From positions 1 through 64,000 of the forward strand of contig JAETNT010000017.1 of assembly GCA_021772025.1 (NCBI GenBank): a stretch of 64,000 nucleotides of DNA. The letters run 5' to 3'. The position numbers and the translations under genes were made by a program. Positions 1-8,366 of the stretch are shown one piece after another (the first letter of the stretch is position 1; each line of letters starts with the position of its first letter). The notes beneath the pieces are model-generated. The model was not told the origin of the DNA, did not search any database, and saw only the letters and a list, made by a program, of their open reading frames with translations. Origin of the DNA: Enterocloster bolteae (lineage in GTDB: Bacteria > Bacillota > Clostridia > Lachnospirales > Lachnospiraceae).

Positions 1-118
1 ACCTCGTCAAGTGTTCACATTACACCATGTCCTCTAACCTCGTTTAATACCTCACTAAGAGGACAGGTATATGTTCTCACTAGACTCGTTCAATACCTCG
101 TCAAGTGTTCACATTATA
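1..118. repeat. Tandem hairpin repeat, end of an array
   Basis: Two 15-bp cores of the form CTCGTTYAATACCTC lie at 39-53 and 85-99. The 22-bp stretch at 1-22 recurs at 95-116, giving a period of 94 bp. The core at 39-53 is flanked by the perfect inverted repeat TGTCCTCT (28-35) / AGAGGACA (58-65). The core at 85-99 is flanked by the imperfect pair ATGTTCTCACT (71-81) / AGTGTTCACAT (104-114). The array therefore looks like alternating hairpins with different stems and a shared loop. It lies just downstream of, and slightly overlaps, the 3' end of the HAD gene and continues beyond the left edge of the window. Function unknown. Confidence 0.6.
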
Positions 119-916
119 TCATATGGCCGGGGACGAAAAAGGATTTTCTAATATATTAAAATGCCTTAACGCATGCCAAATTCCATCTTGATCTATGTCG
201 GAAGTCACATAGTCTGCCTGCTCCTTTACCTCCTTGTCTGCATTTCCCATTGCTATTCCCACTGCGGCATAACGCAGCATATCCGTGTCATTTCCTCCGT
301 CTCCAAATGCCATTGTCTCATCCTTTCCTATTCCAAAATATTCCAGCATTTGGCGTATGCCTGCCACCTTTCCGCCCTTCTCCGGGATAATGTCAAATCC
401 ATAGGGGTTCCACTTCGTCATTTTGCAATCAGAAAGCCGGGCTGCCAGAGACTGTACATTCTCTTCTTTTCCATATGCAATGTATTGATATACCTTTTCC
501 CCTGTATAAATACCCGTCTCCGGAACAGGCGTTGAGATCGCTTTTTGCGCCGCTTCCACCATAGAATCAATGAAGTTAATGTACATACGGTTTTGTTCGA
601 TAATCATTACCGGCAGCTCCATCTGTTCAAAGACTTCTGTCATTTTTTCTGTATCCCTCGGTTCAATAGGCACCTCATACAGTATCGCTTTATTGGCATC
701 CATACAAATTTGTCCGTTTAATGTGACATACCCGTCAAAGGGCAGTCCCTTTACCGGCAGCTTTTCCAGCTGCAGCATATGACGCCCTGTAGCCGCAAAA
801 ATCTTTATTCCTTTTTCCTTTAATTGGCGGATGGACTCCTTGGTACTGGCCGGAACACTCCCCGACCGGTGGGAAAGGAGCGTTCCGTCTATATCAAAAA
901 ATATGGCTTTTATCAT
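119..916 (-). CDS. Cof-type HAD-IIB sugar/nucleotide phosphatase
   Basis: This is a cytoplasmic HAD-superfamily hydrolase of about 265 residues, the normal length for the Cof/YidA subgroup. The N-terminal motif I FFDIDGTLL supplies the nucleophile Asp and the acid/base Asp. Motif II is AATGRH, and the C-terminal motif FGDGGNDTDML supplies the Mg2+ ligands. An alpha/beta cap lies between motifs II and IV. Members dephosphorylate small sugar phosphates or FMN-like substrates, so the exact substrate cannot be read. I chose the start at MIKAIFF because GGAGA lies about 8 bases upstream; the longer frame has no ribosome site. The stop falls inside the repeat at the window edge, so the last few residues may be repeat-derived. 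Confidence 0.85.
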   Translation of the reverse strand: MIKAIFFDIDGTLLSHRSGSVPASTKESIRQLKEKGIKIFAATGRHMLQLEKLPVKGLPFDGYVTLNGQICMDANKAILYEVPIEPRDTEKMTEVFEQMELPVMIIEQNRMYINFIDSMVEAAQKAISTPVPETGIYTGEKVYQYIAYGKEENVQSLAARLSDCKMTKWNPYGFDIIPEKGGKVAGIRQMLEYFGIGKDETMAFGDGGNDTDMLRYAAVGIAMGNADKEVKEQADYVTSDIDQDGIWHALRHFNILENPFSSPAI

Positions 917-971
917 TATACAATCTCCTATTTTTTTTGACTTTCCTTCTGCCACGGTATTACCCATTTTA

Positions 972-2321
972 TCATTTAGAAAAAGTATTGTCTATAAAAT
1001 ATTTTTTGCATTCTCTGTGGTAAAAGAAAACAGAAATTGCCGCGGCCACCGTCCAGCCAACCGGCCATGCACACCATATTCCCACAGCGCTCTTTGTCCA
1101 CCCTGACAATAAAAAGGCTAAAGCCACACGCAAAATTAAATCCGTAAATGTAGCTGCCATAAATTGCCCCATTGCACTGATACCCCGAAGGATGCCATCT
1201 GCAACCAATTTTGCGGACACGATAAAATAAAAGGGAGCTAAGATCCATAAAAATTGCCGGCCTGTCATCAAAGCAGCAGCGGAATCCTTTTCCATGAACA
1301 AAAGAAGAAGGTATTTTCCAAAGAAAAGATACAAAACACAAAATGGAACACACAAACGCCAGACCATTTTAATTCCTGCAAGAAAACCCTCTCTTATCCG
1401 TTCATATTTTCCAGCGCCCAGATTCTGTGCTGAATAATTTGAAATTCCGTTGCCGATTGTTGTAAATGACGTAATTACCAGATTATTTAACTTTACTGCA
1501 GCAGAGTACCCGGCCATAACAGAAGGGCCAAATCCGTTGATCACGCTCTGGATCAAAATGTTTCCTATGGAGATAAAGCTTTGCTGCAAAATGCTTGGTA
1601 TAGCAATTACTGCAATTCTTATCAGCAGTCCCGTGTCAAATAATGCCGGTTTTCCCTGACACGGAATTTTCTGAAGTCTTTTCCATATGGCCAATACCGC
1701 CATGATGCAGCTGACACCCTGGCACAAAAAGGTTGCCCATGCTACTCCTGCTACCCCCATATGAAATGCTTTCACAAATAAAATGTCTACTGCTATATTG
1801 GATGTGGAAGACACTGCAAGAAAATAAAAGGGAGTCTTGGAGTCTCCTAAAGCAGAGAAGATTCCCGTTGCAATATTGTAAAAGAACACAAAGGGGAGTC
1901 CCCATATGTAAATGTCAAGATACAGCTTTGAGTCTGAAAATACTTCTTGGGGAGTCCGAATCAAATGAAGCAGCGGATTGCAGCCCCAGATCCCCATAAT
2001 CATCAACGCCCCGCAGATGGATCCGCTGAAAATGCAGGCAGTTGTTACAGCAGTCTTGAGCCTGCTGTATTCTTTGGCGCCAAATAATTGGGAAACTACA
2101 ACGGAACAGCCCATATTGCAGCCAAAGGCAAAGGCAATAAAAATTAATGTTATTTCATAACTGTTACCGACTGCAGCCAGCGCGTTTTCACTGATAAACC
2201 TTCCTGCGACAAGACTGTCTGCTATGTTATAGAGCTGTTGGAAGATAATACTTCCAAACAATGGAAGGCAAAACTTCCATAATACCGTTTCGGGCTTTCC
2301 CACCGTTAAATCTTTATTCAT
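972..2321 (-). CDS. MATE family efflux transporter
   Basis: This is a 449-residue polytopic membrane protein with about twelve hydrophobic segments and the two-fold MATE layout. The amino end has the usual LWKFCLPLFGSIIFQQLYN and ADSLVAGRF pattern. MATE proteins export cationic drugs or metabolites in exchange for Na+ or H+; the substrate is not readable here. An AAAGGA ribosome site precedes the ATG. It diverges from a LysR-family regulator 110 bp away with overlapping promoters between them, so the LysR protein may control it (inference). A second, distinct MATE gene is at 7001-8344. Confidence 0.88.
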   Translation of the reverse strand: MNKDLTVGKPETVLWKFCLPLFGSIIFQQLYNIADSLVAGRFISENALAAVGNSYEITLIFIAFAFGCNMGCSVVVSQLFGAKEYSRLKTAVTTACIFSGSICGALMIMGIWGCNPLLHLIRTPQEVFSDSKLYLDIYIWGLPFVFFYNIATGIFSALGDSKTPFYFLAVSSTSNIAVDILFVKAFHMGVAGVAWATFLCQGVSCIMAVLAIWKRLQKIPCQGKPALFDTGLLIRIAVIAIPSILQQSFISIGNILIQSVINGFGPSVMAGYSAAVKLNNLVITSFTTIGNGISNYSAQNLGAGKYERIREGFLAGIKMVWRLCVPFCVLYLFFGKYLLLLFMEKDSAAALMTGRQFLWILAPFYFIVSAKLVADGILRGISAMGQFMAATFTDLILRVALAFLLSGWTKSAVGIWCAWPVGWTVAAAISVFFYHRECKKYFIDNTFSK

Positions 2322-2346
2322 AAAACCATATCCTTTCCAAATTCCA

Positions 2347-2396
2347 TTTACTTCTTTTTGCGAATGTATTATAATTCATTTTATCAAATATGAAAA
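2347..2396. promoter_or_regulatory. Overlapping divergent promoters, MATE / LysR
   Basis: On the plus strand TTTACT (2347-2352) is followed after 17 bases by TATAAT (2370-2375), reading toward the LysR gene. On the minus strand TTTTCA (2391-2396) is followed after 17 bases by TATAAT (2368-2373), reading toward the MATE gene. The two -10 boxes overlap in a shared ATTATAAT palindrome. The plus-strand start point would fall near 2382, which supports translation starting at 2432 rather than 2390. Confidence 0.5.
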
Positions 2397-2431
2397 ATGT
2401 ATATGTTGTATTGGAGAAATATAAAAAACAT

Positions 2432-3325
2432 ATGGATATAAATTTCGAATATTATAAGATTTTTTACTATGTGGCAAAATACCAAAACATAACAAAAGCC
2501 GCGGCAGCCCTTGGCAGCAATCAGCCGAATGTGACCCGCATTATGAAACTGCTGGAATCTCAGCTGGGATGCTGCTTATTTATTCGTGGAGCAAGGGGGA
2601 TCCGTCTGACAGAAAAGGGAGAACTGCTCTATTCCCATGTAGAAATCGCATACAGGCATCTGCTAAATGCACAGCAGGAAATAGGCAGGCAGAATTCATT
2701 AAGCTGCGGAACTGTTGAAATAGGGGCAACCGAAACAGCTCTTCATCTCTTTTTATTAGATGCACTGCATAACTTCCGCTCAAAGTATCCGGAAATAAAA
2801 ATAAAAATTCATAATCATACAACGCCGGAAACCATAAGATGCTTTGCGAAAGGGAAATTAGACTTTGCCGTTATCACTTCCCCTTTTGAACCGCCTGAAA
2901 CAGCTCAGTGCAGCAAGATAATGGAATTTGAAGAAGTACTTGTAGGCGGAATTCAGTATAGAAACTTATGCGAAACGATATTAGAACCGAAAGACATGAA
3001 ACAATATTCCCTTATCGGACTAGGCAGAGAAAGCGCCACCTATCACCTCTATAAAAGCTTTTTTATAGAGCGCGGCGTAGATTTTGAACCTGATATGGAA
3101 GTCGCAACGTCGGATCTCATGCTGCCTCTTATTGAAAACAATTTTGGAATCGGCTTTGTCCCGCAAAAGCTGGCATTATCTTTATTGAGTGAAAAGAAGC
3201 TGGTGCAGATTCCTATCAATTGCCCCATTCCAAAGCGCTCCATACAGATTGTCTCTGACAAGGCCCGGGGGAAAAACCTTGCGGCAGAGACGCTTTATCA
3301 ATACTTGAAAAGCCTCGCAAAATAA
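2432..3325 (+). CDS. LysR family transcriptional regulator
   Basis: This is a LysR-type regulator of about 297 residues. The N-terminal winged helix-turn-helix contains the typical ITKAAAALGSNQPNVTRIM and ESQLGCCLFIR segments. The C-terminal half is the periplasmic-binding-like effector domain. I prefer the ATG at 2432 (MDINFEYYKIF), the usual start in this subfamily, with GGAG 15 bases upstream, rather than the earlier ATG at 2390 that has no ribosome site. Divergence from the MATE exporter suggests effector-dependent control of that exporter. The effector is unknown. Confidence 0.85.
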   Translation: MDINFEYYKIFYYVAKYQNITKAAAALGSNQPNVTRIMKLLESQLGCCLFIRGARGIRLTEKGELLYSHVEIAYRHLLNAQQEIGRQNSLSCGTVEIGATETALHLFLLDALHNFRSKYPEIKIKIHNHTTPETIRCFAKGKLDFAVITSPFEPPETAQCSKIMEFEEVLVGGIQYRNLCETILEPKDMKQYSLIGLGRESATYHLYKSFFIERGVDFEPDMEVATSDLMLPLIENNFGIGFVPQKLALSLLSEKKLVQIPINCPIPKRSIQIVSDKARGKNLAAETLYQYLKSLAK

Positions 3326-3354
3326 CCGAGCGCCGCTATGACCGGGTGGAGATA

Positions 3355-3373
3355 GCCCTCCAAATCGGAGGGC
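3355..3373. terminator. Bidirectional terminator-like hairpin
   Basis: A perfect 7-bp GC-rich stem GCCCTCC / GGAGGGC with loop AAATC lies between the convergent LysR and PTS genes, immediately after the PTS stop. Neither side has a strong T tract, so the assignment rests mainly on position. Confidence 0.45.
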
Positions 3374-4750
3374 CTATGTTGTATGAACGCTTGTTCCTTT
3401 AGGCATCTTCACCACAAACAGATAAGACAAAGCAAAGGATAATACAAAGGTTACCACCCAGCCCAATGCCGCCCACAGAAAGTGAGGGCCGATATAGGCA
3501 GGAATGCTGAATACGCTGGAGGTAATGTACCCGTACAGTTTTACACCAAAACCGCCGATAATCATGCTTCCCACACAGCTTGCGATAGTGGCAGCCAAAA
3601 AGCCTTTCTTGTATTTGGTCAGCACACCGAACAGCGCGGGTTCGGTGATCCCTAAAATACCGGATAATACGGCAGAAAATACAATAGACTTTTCCTTCTG
3701 GGTCGTTTCTTTAAAATAGCAGCCGCAGGCAGCGCCTACGATTGCCAGATTAGCAATAAACATCATGGGCATCAGCATATCCCAGCCCTTGGTGGCAAAG
3801 TTTTCCAGAGCAATGGGAGTCATGGCATGGTGCATACCAACCAGAATGGAAGCCGGCCGGATAATTCCCATAACAAATCCCGCAAAAACCGGAGAAATTC
3901 CAAATACTACATCCAGTATCCATGCCAGAGCTTTACCTAAATAGATCCCAATCGGACCAATAACACTTAAGGTAAAAAAGCCGGAAATAAATATGGTCAA
4001 AGTGGGAGTAACAACGGTGCGGGCGGCTTCCGGCACAAGTTTGTCCACCCACTTATAAATATAGCTTAACGCGAATACGGAGAAGATAATAGGGATAACC
4101 GATCCCGAATAATTAAATACCGGGATGGGCAACGCTCCGCCGAAGAGAAAGTTGCTGATTTCTCCTGCTTTTGCCGCGTCTACCATAGTAGGGTACATAA
4201 TAATCGATGCCATGGCAATGGCGATATATTGGTTTGTCTTAAACTTCTTTGCCGCAGATGCCGCAATAAAAAAGGGAAGAAAGGTAAACACACCGCTGGC
4301 CAGCATATCAATAATCTTATAAGTATCTGTGGTATTGGTAATCATTCCCAGAGCTACTAAACCGCCCATAAGCCCTTTTATCATACCTGCTCCTGCAATG
4401 GCAGGCACAATGGGCCCGAATACGCCGGAAACCATATCCATAAACCAGGTGATAAAGTCTTTCTTTTTTCCTTCCCCTGCAGAGGTCTCCAAAACGTCCT
4501 CCTGCAAATCCAATTTCTGCATTAAAATTTCATAATATTTATGAACACTGGTTCCAATAATAATCTGAAGCTGCTCCTTGGCGTACTGAATTCCCATAAC
4601 GCCTTCCAGCCCTTTGATTCCCTCTTCATTAATTAAGGTTCTGTCCTTTAAGTCAAACCGAAGTCTTGTCATACAATGCCATGCATTGGAAATATTGTCT
4701 TTTCCGCCAACATACTCAATAATTTTTGTAACTGCTTCCTGCCTATCCAT
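3374..4750 (-). CDS. PTS IIBC component, beta-glucoside/glucose superfamily
   Basis: This 458-residue phosphotransferase transporter has an N-terminal EIIB domain (about residues 1-85) with phospho-Cys26 in NAWHCMTRLRF, followed by a ten-segment EIIC domain (about 105-450). The EIIC domain carries the HHAMTPIALEN and GITEPALFG signatures of the glucose/sucrose/beta-glucoside superfamily. There is no C-terminal EIIA domain, so it must borrow an EIIA from elsewhere. AAGGAGGAG precedes the ATG. The promoter has a cre-like site. It diverges from the enolase-superfamily dehydratase and GntR gene, suggesting they serve one sugar or sugar-acid pathway. The exact sugar is not resolved. Confidence 0.85.
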   Translation of the reverse strand: MDRQEAVTKIIEYVGGKDNISNAWHCMTRLRFDLKDRTLINEEGIKGLEGVMGIQYAKEQLQIIIGTSVHKYYEILMQKLDLQEDVLETSAGEGKKKDFITWFMDMVSGVFGPIVPAIAGAGMIKGLMGGLVALGMITNTTDTYKIIDMLASGVFTFLPFFIAASAAKKFKTNQYIAIAMASIIMYPTMVDAAKAGEISNFLFGGALPIPVFNYSGSVIPIIFSVFALSYIYKWVDKLVPEAARTVVTPTLTIFISGFFTLSVIGPIGIYLGKALAWILDVVFGISPVFAGFVMGIIRPASILVGMHHAMTPIALENFATKGWDMLMPMMFIANLAIVGAACGCYFKETTQKEKSIVFSAVLSGILGITEPALFGVLTKYKKGFLAATIASCVGSMIIGGFGVKLYGYITSSVFSIPAYIGPHFLWAALGWVVTFVLSFALSYLFVVKMPKGTSVHTT

Positions 4751-4812
4751 TTCCGACGGCTCCTCCTTTTTGAGTTTGAATCACTAAGTTTCCGCACGTG
4801 CTTTGTAGCTTG

Positions 4813-4849
4813 AATATAGCATAACCCGTCAGGTTTGTAAACGGAACAA
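4813..4849 (-). promoter_or_regulatory. PTS promoter with cre-like site
   Basis: On the minus strand TTTACA (4836-4841), a 17-bp spacer and TATATT (4813-4818) form a good sigma-A promoter. TTGTAAACGGAACAA at 4835-4849 overlaps the -35 box and resembles a CcpA cre site, with mismatches in the right half. This would place the PTS gene under carbon catabolite control (inference). Confidence 0.5.
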
Positions 4850-4851
4850 TT

Positions 4852-4925
4852 TTGGACTGTTTTTCCTGAAATTCCTTTATTTCAAAGGGTTTTCAGAGAA
4901 TATTTTTCAAAATTGGACTGTTTTT
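4852..4925. promoter_or_regulatory. Direct repeats TTGGACTGTTTTT
   Basis: The 13-bp sequence TTGGACTGTTTTT occurs at 4852-4864 and again at 4913-4925, 61 bp apart, close to six turns of DNA. Both copies lie between the divergent PTS and dehydratase promoters. They are candidate binding sites for the local GntR regulator or another factor. They are not palindromic, which is unusual for GntR operators. Confidence 0.4.
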
Positions 4926-4955
4926 TTCTCTGTATTTTCAAATTCAAAAGCCGCG

Positions 4956-4984
4956 TTGACATCTGGCTGTGGCTATGCTTAAAT
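4956..4984 (+). promoter_or_regulatory. Promoter of the dehydratase/GntR operon
   Basis: A perfect -35 TTGACA (4956-4961) is followed after 17 bases by TTAAAT (4979-4984). The start point would fall near 4991, leaving a short leader with AGGAG just before the ATG at 5012. Confidence 0.5.
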
Positions 4985-5011
4985 GGAGTCAGAAAGGAGC
5001 GAAACAAAGCT

Positions 5012-6211
5012 ATGAAACCAACTATTATTACTGATGTCCAATGTTATATTACCAATCCGGAACGACACAATCTGGTAGCAGTTAAGGTCTTTACAAATAA
5101 ACAAGTATACGGCGTAGGCTGTGCCACTTTCCAGCAGCGCCCTCTGGCAGTTAAAACCATGGTAGATGAGTATTTAAAGCCTGTCTTAATTGGAAGGGAT
5201 GCTAATGACATCGAAGATTTGTGGAATCTAATGATGGTCAATTCTTATTGGAGAAACGGTCCGGTTGTCAACAATGCCGTTTCCGGCATTGATATGGCCC
5301 TGTGGGATATTAAAGGAAAGCTGGCTGACATGCCGTTGTACCAGCTTTGGGGAGGGAAAGCCCGCACTGCCATCCCTGCTTACACCCATGCGGTGGCAGA
5401 TACTATGGAGGACCTGTACTCTGAAATTGACAGGATCCGCCAGGCAGGTTATGAGCATATCCGCTGTCAGCTGGGATTTTACGGCGGGATTCCGGACAAA
5501 CTAAGAACCCCGTCCCAGCCCATTTCCGGTACTTATTTTAATCAGGATGACTATATGCGTAACACGGTCCATATGTTTGCCAAGCTGAGGGAGCGGTACG
5601 GCAGCGCCTTTCATATCCTGCATGATGTTCATGAACGTCTCTTTCCCAACCAGGCCATTCAGTTTGCTAAAGACCTGGAAGCCTATAAACCTTATTTTAT
5701 TGAAGATTTATTGGCTCCCGATCAAAACGAATGGCTGGATCAACTCCGCAGCCAATGCTCGGTTCCCGTGGCTACCGGAGAGCTGTTTAATAATCCTATG
5801 GAATGGAAGCATCTGATCGTCAATCGCAGAATCGACTTTTTGCGCTGCCATGTCTCCCAGCTTGGCGGTATCACCCCGGCTTTAAAAGTCGCGGCTTTCT
5901 GTGATGCCTTCGGCATTCGGATTGCATGGCATACTCCTTCCGACATTACCCCCATCGGCGTAGCAGTCAATACCCATTTAAACATTCACCTGCACAATGC
6001 CGCCATTCAGGAAAATATTGAGTTAAAGGACAAAATAAAAGCCGTATTCCCCGGTTACAACAAAGCAGAAAACGGATATTTTTATCCCATTGATCGCCCG
6101 GGAATCGGCGTTGATATTAATGAAGAAGAAATTATAAAATACCCGGTTATCTATCGGCCTCATGAGTGGACCCAGAGCCGGATCCCTGACGGTACTCTGG
6201 TAACCCCATAA
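5012..6211 (+). CDS. Enolase-superfamily sugar-acid dehydratase, ManD-like
   Basis: This is a 399-residue mandelate racemase/enolase-superfamily enzyme resembling the D-mannonate dehydratase (ManD/RspA) subgroup. The N-terminal capping domain is residues 1-125. The barrel carries Arg151 (HIRCQLG), the DxH motif Asp205/His207 (LHDVHERL), metal ligands Glu231 (FIEDLL) and Glu257 (ATGELF), and His307 (AWHTPSD). Known ManD enzymes dehydrate D-mannonate or D-gluconate to 2-keto-3-deoxygluconate; many relatives are nearly inactive, so the substrate is uncertain. The start at MKPTII follows AGGAG by 13 bases; the longer frame runs through the promoter. The downstream GntR gene is probably co-transcribed. 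Confidence 0.82.
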   Translation: MKPTIITDVQCYITNPERHNLVAVKVFTNKQVYGVGCATFQQRPLAVKTMVDEYLKPVLIGRDANDIEDLWNLMMVNSYWRNGPVVNNAVSGIDMALWDIKGKLADMPLYQLWGGKARTAIPAYTHAVADTMEDLYSEIDRIRQAGYEHIRCQLGFYGGIPDKLRTPSQPISGTYFNQDDYMRNTVHMFAKLRERYGSAFHILHDVHERLFPNQAIQFAKDLEAYKPYFIEDLLAPDQNEWLDQLRSQCSVPVATGELFNNPMEWKHLIVNRRIDFLRCHVSQLGGITPALKVAAFCDAFGIRIAWHTPSDITPIGVAVNTHLNIHLHNAAIQENIELKDKIKAVFPGYNKAENGYFYPIDRPGIGVDINEEEIIKYPVIYRPHEWTQSRIPDGTLVTP

Positions 6212-6253
6212 ACATCTTTCGGGCCGGCCGCCATGTGGAAGGAAAGGGAAAGA

Positions 6254-6997
6254 ATGAGTTCAAAAAAAACGGAATTTATCGTAACAGATTTGATTAGTAA
6301 AATCTTCCAGCAAAAATTCTGGCATAATAAGCTGCCTACTCAGAGAGATCTGGCTGCTGCCTACCAGGTATCCCGTTTTACCATACAGAAGGCTTTAAAG
6401 CGTTTGGAAGCCATTGGGCTTATCGAGTCTATCCAGGGCGACGGCATTTATATCCGGGAGCGGGCTCTGGGCAATCCTCTGATTTCCAACTCTCTCACCG
6501 AGGTTCCCTATGAAGATATGGAATCCAAGCTAATTTACCGGAAAAAGGTACGTCCCACCGCCAAGCTCATCAATATTTTTAACCTGGCCCCTGACGAGCT
6601 GGTTTGGGAATTCCGCCGCCTCCGCATTGTCCGTTATGAAATCAGCCAGCTGGAGACCGCCTGGATGCCCTGCCGCCTGTTTCCCCAGCTTCCCAAAGAA
6701 GCCATAGAGGATTCGGTGCAGAATTACGCCTTGGAAAACAAATATAAAATCTCCCATTTTATGACCAATTACCGTCCCGCTGTCCTCTCCCGCGAGGCGG
6801 CGGAAATGATGAATTCAAAAAAAGGCACGCCCGCTATGGACATTGTCTCCCGCGGGCTGTTAAAGGACGGAACCATTTTTATTTACAGCCACATCAAGGC
6901 GATCCATTACGAGTGTACCTATATTATTCCCTTTAATAAAGATGTCTATCAGTCCCGGCGGAAGCGGACAGCGGCGAAAGCAGGCAATCTCCCTTAA
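6254..6997 (+). CDS. GntR/HutC family regulator with UTRA domain
   Basis: This is a transcription factor of about 247 residues. The winged HTH covers about residues 10-70 (LPTQRDLAAAYQVSRFTIQKAL, then the QGDGIYIR wing). A HutC-type UTRA effector domain follows. The start at MSSKKTEF is chosen because GGAAAGGG lies just before it, while the upstream ATG at 6233 lacks a site. It follows the dehydratase by 42 bp. It probably controls the dehydratase and the divergent PTS gene in response to a sugar phosphate or sugar acid (inference). It converges on the MATE gene with only three bases between stops and no visible terminator. Confidence 0.82.
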   Translation: MSSKKTEFIVTDLISKIFQQKFWHNKLPTQRDLAAAYQVSRFTIQKALKRLEAIGLIESIQGDGIYIRERALGNPLISNSLTEVPYEDMESKLIYRKKVRPTAKLINIFNLAPDELVWEFRRLRIVRYEISQLETAWMPCRLFPQLPKEAIEDSVQNYALENKYKISHFMTNYRPAVLSREAAEMMNSKKGTPAMDIVSRGLLKDGTIFIYSHIKAIHYECTYIIPFNKDVYQSRRKRTAAKAGNLP

Positions 6998-7000
6998 ATT

Positions 7001-8344
7001 TTATGATTTTCTTATTTTTCTTCCCAGGAAACGGTAGCAAGGAACGGCTACAATAGGCAGGGACACCAGCCACGCCATACCGTCTTGAATAAAATAGGCA
7101 TATTCCCCTATTATTGCCGGCCCTATCAGAACTGTTGTCACCCGCATAATAAGCTGCATCACTCCTGCAGCCGCCGCATATCCCGGAAATCCTAAAGTCT
7201 GGATTGTAACCCTGTGGAGATACATAGGTGTCATAATTAGCATGGACAGCAGGATAATGTGGGTATTGGCAGCTGCTACTTCATAAGCTCTTTGGTAAGC
7301 TTCCGGATTTTCTGCCGAAAGAAACAATGGCAGAATCCACTGCTGAGAGGCAAACACCAATAAAATCATAACAGTTATCAGCCCAAACCCAAATTTTACA
7401 ATTTCAACCAGGCCGGTTTTGATTCTCTGGTACTGCCGGGCGCCTAGATTTTGTCCCACGTATACGCTTACGCCGGTCTGAATCGCCATTATAACAGCCT
7501 CCAGCAGACTAAAGATCTTCATGCACGCGGCAATTCCGGCAGTAAAAGCAGAGCCTATCTGGTTTGTATGCTTTTCTACAAACAGTCCTCCAAATGAAAT
7601 AATCAAACTATTGAAAAACATGGGAAGCCACAGTCTGAACAATTCTTTTAAAAGTTCCGGCCGCAGGCGCAAATCTCCTTTTTCAATACGAAAAGCAGGT
7701 TCCCGAAGCGCTGCCTGCAAAGCAGTTACCATGGCCGTAGCCTGGGCGATCCAGGTAGCTGCTGCTGCCCCCATAACTCCCCACCTAAGTACCAGAACAA
7801 AAAACAGATCAAGCACAATATTTACTATGGTAGAAACCGTCATAGACAAAAAGGTAATACGGCTGTTTCCGTAAGCCCTGAGAAGGCTGGCGGCAATATT
7901 GTATATCAGGCCTGCAGGAATGGTCAGGATAAACACCGTTAAATACTGCCTGGTCATTTCCACTACATTGGACTGTACGCTCAGTACATTCAATATAACC
8001 GGAACTGCTATCAGCAGAAGCCCTGTTACCGGGATTCCCAGAATGACGCATATGACAGCTCCGTTTCCTACAATCTGAAGAAACTCTTTACTGTTATGGT
8101 TCCCTATCCGGATAGATGCCGCTATGCTGAAGGCATTGGCGGTATCTCTTAAAAAAGCATTGATCAGCCAACACACCCAGCTGATACAGCCGACGGAAGC
8201 CAGCGCGTCTACCCCTACAAACCGCCCCACTACAACTGCATCTACAATAGAATACAACTGCTGAAACAGATTTCCGAATACCAGGGGAATAGAAAATCGC
8301 AGAATCCGTCTCCTGGAATTTCCCACAGTCATATCTAAAGCCAT
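7001..8344 (-). CDS. MATE family efflux transporter, last gene of the bicupin operon
   Basis: This 447-residue polytopic protein is of the MATE/multidrug and polysaccharide exporter superfamily. The N-terminus has FSIPLVFGNLFQQLYS and VDAVVVGRFVG, with about twelve membrane segments. GAGGAG precedes the ATG. It follows the TIM-barrel gene by only 22 bp and appears to be the last gene of a nine-gene operon that starts at the bicupin gene 15416-16168. A MATE exporter at the end of an uptake and isomerase operon suggests export of a toxic or excess pathway product (inference). Confidence 0.85.
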   Translation of the reverse strand: MALDMTVGNSRRRILRFSIPLVFGNLFQQLYSIVDAVVVGRFVGVDALASVGCISWVCWLINAFLRDTANAFSIAASIRIGNHNSKEFLQIVGNGAVICVILGIPVTGLLLIAVPVILNVLSVQSNVVEMTRQYLTVFILTIPAGLIYNIAASLLRAYGNSRITFLSMTVSTIVNIVLDLFFVLVLRWGVMGAAAATWIAQATAMVTALQAALREPAFRIEKGDLRLRPELLKELFRLWLPMFFNSLIISFGGLFVEKHTNQIGSAFTAGIAACMKIFSLLEAVIMAIQTGVSVYVGQNLGARQYQRIKTGLVEIVKFGFGLITVMILLVFASQQWILPLFLSAENPEAYQRAYEVAAANTHIILLSMLIMTPMYLHRVTIQTLGFPGYAAAAGVMQLIMRVTTVLIGPAIIGEYAYFIQDGMAWLVSLPIVAVPCYRFLGRKIRKS

Positions 8345-8366
8345 ATTGTTCGTCTCCTCTGTATAC

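Noticed and set aside
1..118. CRISPR array at the left edge
   Set aside because: The units have unequal, self-pairing halves instead of identical repeats with unique spacers, and no cas gene is visible.
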